A DNA stretch of 55,000 bases, taken from contig NZ_AHMN02000011.1 of NCBI RefSeq assembly GCF_000243695.2, positions 325,001 to 380,000 of the forward strand, written 5' to 3'. Each line of letters opens with the position of its first letter. The first letter of the stretch is position 1. Positions 49,570 to 55,000 of the stretch are shown one piece after another. This stretch comes from Leptospira kirschneri serovar Cynopteri str. 3522 CT (GTDB lineage: Bacteria > Spirochaetota > Leptospiria > Leptospirales > Leptospiraceae). The translations under genes were made by a program, and so were the position numbers. The notes beneath the pieces were generated by a model. That model was not told the origin of the DNA. It worked only from the letters and a program-made list of their open reading frames with translations, and did no database searches.

Positions 49570-49968
49570 TCAGATCAACAATTTGGTTCCACAGGAAGGA
49601 CAAAAATTGGCTCCATAGAAAGCTATTTTAAAACCACATTCATGACAAAATTTGGGGATGGTTTCGGATGAGATTACCTGTTTTGGAATGTTCTGGGTGA
49701 CGGATCTGATTTTTTCGTCGAAGTCTTCTAAGTCCTTAACAATTCCGGAAGAGATGGAATGAAATTCTGACTCAGTGAGTTTGCCAGTATCAAATTCGAT
49801 TTTTATATCTCTTAGGTTTTCTAAAATCACCTCTCTCCGATTGATCAGTTCCGACTTTTCGGATTCGATGTCGGATGTTTTAGAGTGGTTTACAAATCGG
49901 ATCCATAAAAATGGAGAAAGAATGATTCCAAGTAAAATAACGTAGAACGAAATGAGTAAAGGGTCCAT
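49570..49968 (-). CDS. membrane-anchored zinc-ribbon protein of the ccm operon
   Basis: 132 residues: a membrane segment (LLISFYVILLGIILSPFLWI, residues ~4-23), a charged coiled-coil (~30-95, with KLTESEFHSI like a short SHOCT-type helix), and a C-terminal zinc ribbon C108HEC111...C123PSC126. The ATG at 49968 overlaps the ccmH-like stop as TAATG, so it is translated with it. Its place, just after ccmH, is where CcmI-type assembly factors are often found; CcmI has no zinc ribbon, so any such role is inference. Confidence 0.78.
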   Translation of the reverse strand: MDPLLISFYVILLGIILSPFLWIRFVNHSKTSDIESEKSELINRREVILENLRDIKIEFDTGKLTESEFHSISSGIVKDLEDFDEKIRSVTQNIPKQVISSETIPKFCHECGFKIAFYGANFCPSCGTKLLI

Positions 49969-50563
49969 TATTTTTGTTTTTCCTGTATCTCGGAAATATA
50001 TTTCTGAAAAGAATCTTCTACTTGTTTGACTGAATTCCCGGATTCCTGAGTTCGTTTTAAAGAACCCGGATTTTTTCGTTTCATATAAAGATAGATGAGT
50101 ATGATTCCTAAAAAACCAGCGAGAACAAGACTTAAGTTGATCCAAGTAGAATCCGGAGTCGCCAGAATATTCTCACCAAAACCGAAGACGACGGAGTTTG
50201 CCATTCCGGTATTACCCGCTTCCACGAATTTTTGGATCACCGGATCGGAGAGAGCTTCTTCTCCAAAACCGTGAACCATTTTATCTACGATTACGTCCGC
50301 GTTTTCCCCTTTTTGAATCCTGTTTTCTATAAAAAGTTTCAATTTGGCCGAAACGGTACAATTGTTAAACGAACAACTTTTGATTGTAATCGAAGGGATA
50401 CAGATACATCTGATTTTAGAAGTGACTTCGTGAAAAGTTCGGATCTGATCCGGTTCCGTTAAGTTGGTGAATGTGGAATCCGCGGACAAAGAACTAAATG
50501 AGCCGTTCAAAATGAACACGCACCAAAAAATAAATAAAATTAGAATATTATGAAATACTATCT

Positions 50564-50567
<4 letters not shown>
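49968..50567 (-). CDS. ccmH: CcmH-type cytochrome c maturation protein (variant Cys motif)
   Basis: A 199-residue membrane protein from ATG 50567, with a signal/anchor (ILILFIFWCVFILNG), a CcmH-like domain and a second membrane segment (~140-160). CcmH reduces the haem-attachment Cys pair of apocytochrome c with an RCxxC motif. Here it reads RC54IC56IPSITIKSC65SFNNC70, a four-Cys variant, with the typical downstream IENRIQKGENADVIVDKMVH and GFGEEALSDP. The start overlaps the ccmF stop (ATGA). Confidence 0.8.
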
Positions 50568-52753
<2,186 letters not shown>

Positions 52754-52779
52754 ATTAAAAAATTATAATCCTTTTTATT

Positions 52780-53175
52780 TTACTTATTTTCTTCCGAATA
52801 ATCTGCTTCGTATTTGGAAGCACATTTTGCTTCTACGTGATCGGAAACGAGTATTCCGTCTTTCATATAACCGTCTACTCGTGCTCGTGTACCTTCTTTA
52901 AAAGCGTCCGGGAGTAGGGTTTCTCCGGTAAAAAAAACGGGGATTTGTTTATCGTTGAATTCTAAGATGAATTTTGCGGTTTTGCCTTCTCGAGTTACGG
53001 ATCCTAATTTTACAAAACCTCTGACTCTTAAAAGATCGTTTTCGTATTTTGTAGGAGAGGCGGCCAGTTCCGAGGCGTCGAGTAGGGTATAAGAGGTTTC
53101 CTTAGAGGAGAAGTAAGCGATGGAGCCGAGGGATAAAAGGATGATCCCAGATAGTACCGTAAATTTTATATTCAT
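52780..53175 (-). CDS. ccmE: haem chaperone CcmE, Cys (CxxxY) variant
   Basis: A 131-residue membrane-anchored periplasmic OB-fold protein. It has an N-terminal anchor (FTVLSGIILLSLGSIAYFSS), LRVRGFVKLGSV, and IPVFFTGETLLPDAFKEGTR. Ordinary CcmE binds haem by a His in HDEKY; here the matching stretch is VEAKC118ASKY122, giving CxxxY. The same exchange is known in Desulfovibrio and archaeal CcmE. It heads the minus-strand ccm operon. No ccmABCD or ccmG is in the window. Confidence 0.88.
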   Translation of the reverse strand: MNIKFTVLSGIILLSLGSIAYFSSKETSYTLLDASELAASPTKYENDLLRVRGFVKLGSVTREGKTAKFILEFNDKQIPVFFTGETLLPDAFKEGTRARVDGYMKDGILVSDHVEAKCASKYEADYSEENK

Positions 53176-53306
53176 CGTTGAAGTTCCGACTGTTTTTCGT
53201 TTTAGACCATAAAATCAGAACGGATGGGCGGAGAAAAGTGTAAATCCCCCGTTATGGATCTAGTTCAGTGGAATCTCTGGCTCTTGGAGGTTCGTTTTTT
53301 AGATTC
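53176..53306. promoter_or_regulatory. leader region of the ccm operon
   Basis: Between ccmE and the 47-bp array lies about 130 bp of unrepeated sequence, the likely site of a ccmE promoter on the minus strand. I see no well-formed -35/-10 pair, so this is by position only. Confidence 0.25.
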
Positions 53307-53605
53307 ATGTAGGAACTCTCACAAATTGAGGATTTTACAGATGAACTTTTCAAATGTGGGAACTCTCACAAATTGAGGATTTTACAGATGGACTTTTCAA
53401 ATGTGGGAACTCTCACAAATTGAGGATTTTACAGATGAACTTTTCAAATGTGGGAACTCTCACAAATCGAGGATTTTACAGATGAGCTTTTCAAATGTGG
53501 GAACTCTCACAAATCGAGGATTTTACAGATGGACTTTTCAAATGTAGGAACTCTCACAAATCGAGGATTTTACAGATGAACTTTTCAAATGTGGGAACTA
53601 CTGCA
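53307..53605. repeat. array of seven 47-bp palindrome units
   Basis: The near-palindrome TGTGGGAACTCTCACA recurs at 53308, 53355, 53402, 53449, 53496, 53543 and 53590, exactly 47 bp apart. Between copies the linker AAATTGAGGATTTTACAGAT (or AAATCGAGG...) and a GAACTTTTCA block are almost invariant; the last copy ends in GGGAACTACTGC. It lies between the ydcF stop (53615) and the ccmE leader, both genes being on the minus strand. The linkers are conserved, so it is not CRISPR. Confidence 0.95.
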
Positions 53606-53614
53606 AAATCTAGA

Positions 53615-54385
<771 letters not shown>

Positions 54386-55000
54386 TTAAAAATTTTCCCC
54401 TAATTGTTAGAACAAAAAAAATACCTAAAAATATGTCTTCAAAATTAAACAGGTCCTGGAATTTTTTCATTATCATTTCAAGAGTTAGGCCCGCAAAAGC
54501 CGTTTGGTTTTATGCAAAAATTGGAATCTTGATATGGATTTTATAAAGTTCCTTTTTTAACAAGAATTCGGCGTAGGAAAATCAGGGCGAATCCGGCTGC
54601 TATGGGCAGCCGGACCGGGCTCTTTAGCTCCGGTTAATAAATTGCATGCAGGAAATGTAATGCAACATATCGTCTTAAGTCGCAATTTATTAACCCCGCA
54701 TCGATCCCTTTCGCGCTAATTCACCTGATTATAGAACACGATACCGTCTAACGATCCAGAAAACTCAGCGAATGATTCTCTAAAGATCGGCATTCAGTAA
54801 GTGAAACGCTTTGGTTTGAAAGAGCGTTCTGCTAAAGTTCCCCGCGTCGATTAATTTCGCATAACGTCAAATTCTAGTTTGTAAAAAACTGAGAATGTAG
54901 GATTTACCACAAAAAGTTAAATAATCCGGGCCGACTTGATTTTTGGGAATTTCTGCGTCTCAAACCGCATTACAAATTTTTAAACATTGATTTTTTATGG
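54386..55000. repeat. gap with reversed long dispersed element
   Basis: No gene seen. The element spans about 54563-54868: GGGCGAATCCGGCTGCTATG and GGCAGCCGGACCGGGCTC form the hairpin cap, followed by a perfect 14-bp inverted repeat GGTTAATAAATTGC/GCAATTTATTAACC (~54637-54696), CGCATCGATCCCTTTCGCGC, and a second partial block to ATTTCGCATAACGTC. A palindrome-family-like GAATGTAGGATTTACCAC sits at ~54892. Confidence 0.55.

Noticed and set aside
53307..53605. Possible CRISPR array (regular 47-bp step with palindromic repeats)
   Set aside because: The sequences between the palindromes are nearly identical from unit to unit, and no cas-like gene is nearby; it is a simple tandem repeat.

Overview
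The window reads as a chromosomal segment of a spirochaete of the genus Leptospira, most likely a pathogenic (L. interrogans-like) species. The basis is recognition of families rather than a search: an adjacent pair of flagellar sheath genes (flaA2-flaA1), a GreA fused to a very long N-terminal region as in other spirochaetes, many lipoproteins with loose spirochaetal lipoboxes, low G+C, frequent TTG/GTG starts, a tRNA-Ile/tRNA-Ala pair with no rRNA beside it, and long gene-free gaps filled with dispersed repeats.

Layout. 0.7-5 kb: ribosomal genes rplM-rpsI with a terminator, then alaS overlapping a yajQ-family gene. 5.5-8.9 kb: a lone Uma2-type nuclease-fold gene, a small exported protein, and a lipoprotein pair on the minus strand. 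9-13.8 kb: a four-gene set (two M16 peptidase-family proteins, an RNase Z-like metallo-hydrolase, an O-methyltransferase). 14.3-16.5 kb: an exported helical protein coupled to an N-acetylmuramoyl-L-alanine amidase. 16.8-18.5 kb: a very AT-rich patch with an orphan double-Cys-motif (SitI6/Gmx-like) gene that looks acquired. 18.5-20.5 kb: an exported protein and a membrane protein, both unrecognised. 22.2-26.9 kb: flaA2-flaA1 and the greA fusion, each with a strong terminator. 28.5-29.4 kb: a complete IS5-type insertion sequence whose transposase carries an extra frame break. 30-33.5 kb: a cyclic-nucleotide-binding protein, an acyltransferase, a beta-propeller lipoprotein and two tRNAs. 34.5-37 kb: a start-less cupin fragment, a crotonase and thiM. 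38.4-41.8 kb: acyl-CoA dehydrogenase, APH-fold kinase, DUF6285-type protein and histidine phosphatase, which together resemble the LvaC-LvaA-LvaB module for 4-hydroxyacyl-CoA breakdown. 42-47.7 kb: a sensor kinase, a GST, a hotdog thioesterase and a zinc alcohol dehydrogenase. 48.9-53.2 kb: a minus-strand cytochrome c maturation operon (ccmE-ccmF-ccmH-like, a zinc-ribbon membrane protein, a lipoprotein). 53.6-54.4 kb: a YdcF/DUF218 protein.

The most unusual content lies between the genes. Four repeat families recur: (i) a 14-16 bp near-palindrome of the form GTGGGAACTACCAC, usually spaced about 41-50 bp from the next copy, with a clean array of seven 47-bp units at 53307-53605; (ii) a ~103 bp MITE-like element with 17-bp terminal inverted repeats; (iii) a 160-330 bp element capped by a GC-rich hairpin; (iv) short elements whose ends resemble those of the resident IS5-type element. 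The functional system I find most worth testing is the LvaABC-like cluster, which would suit an organism living on host lipids.
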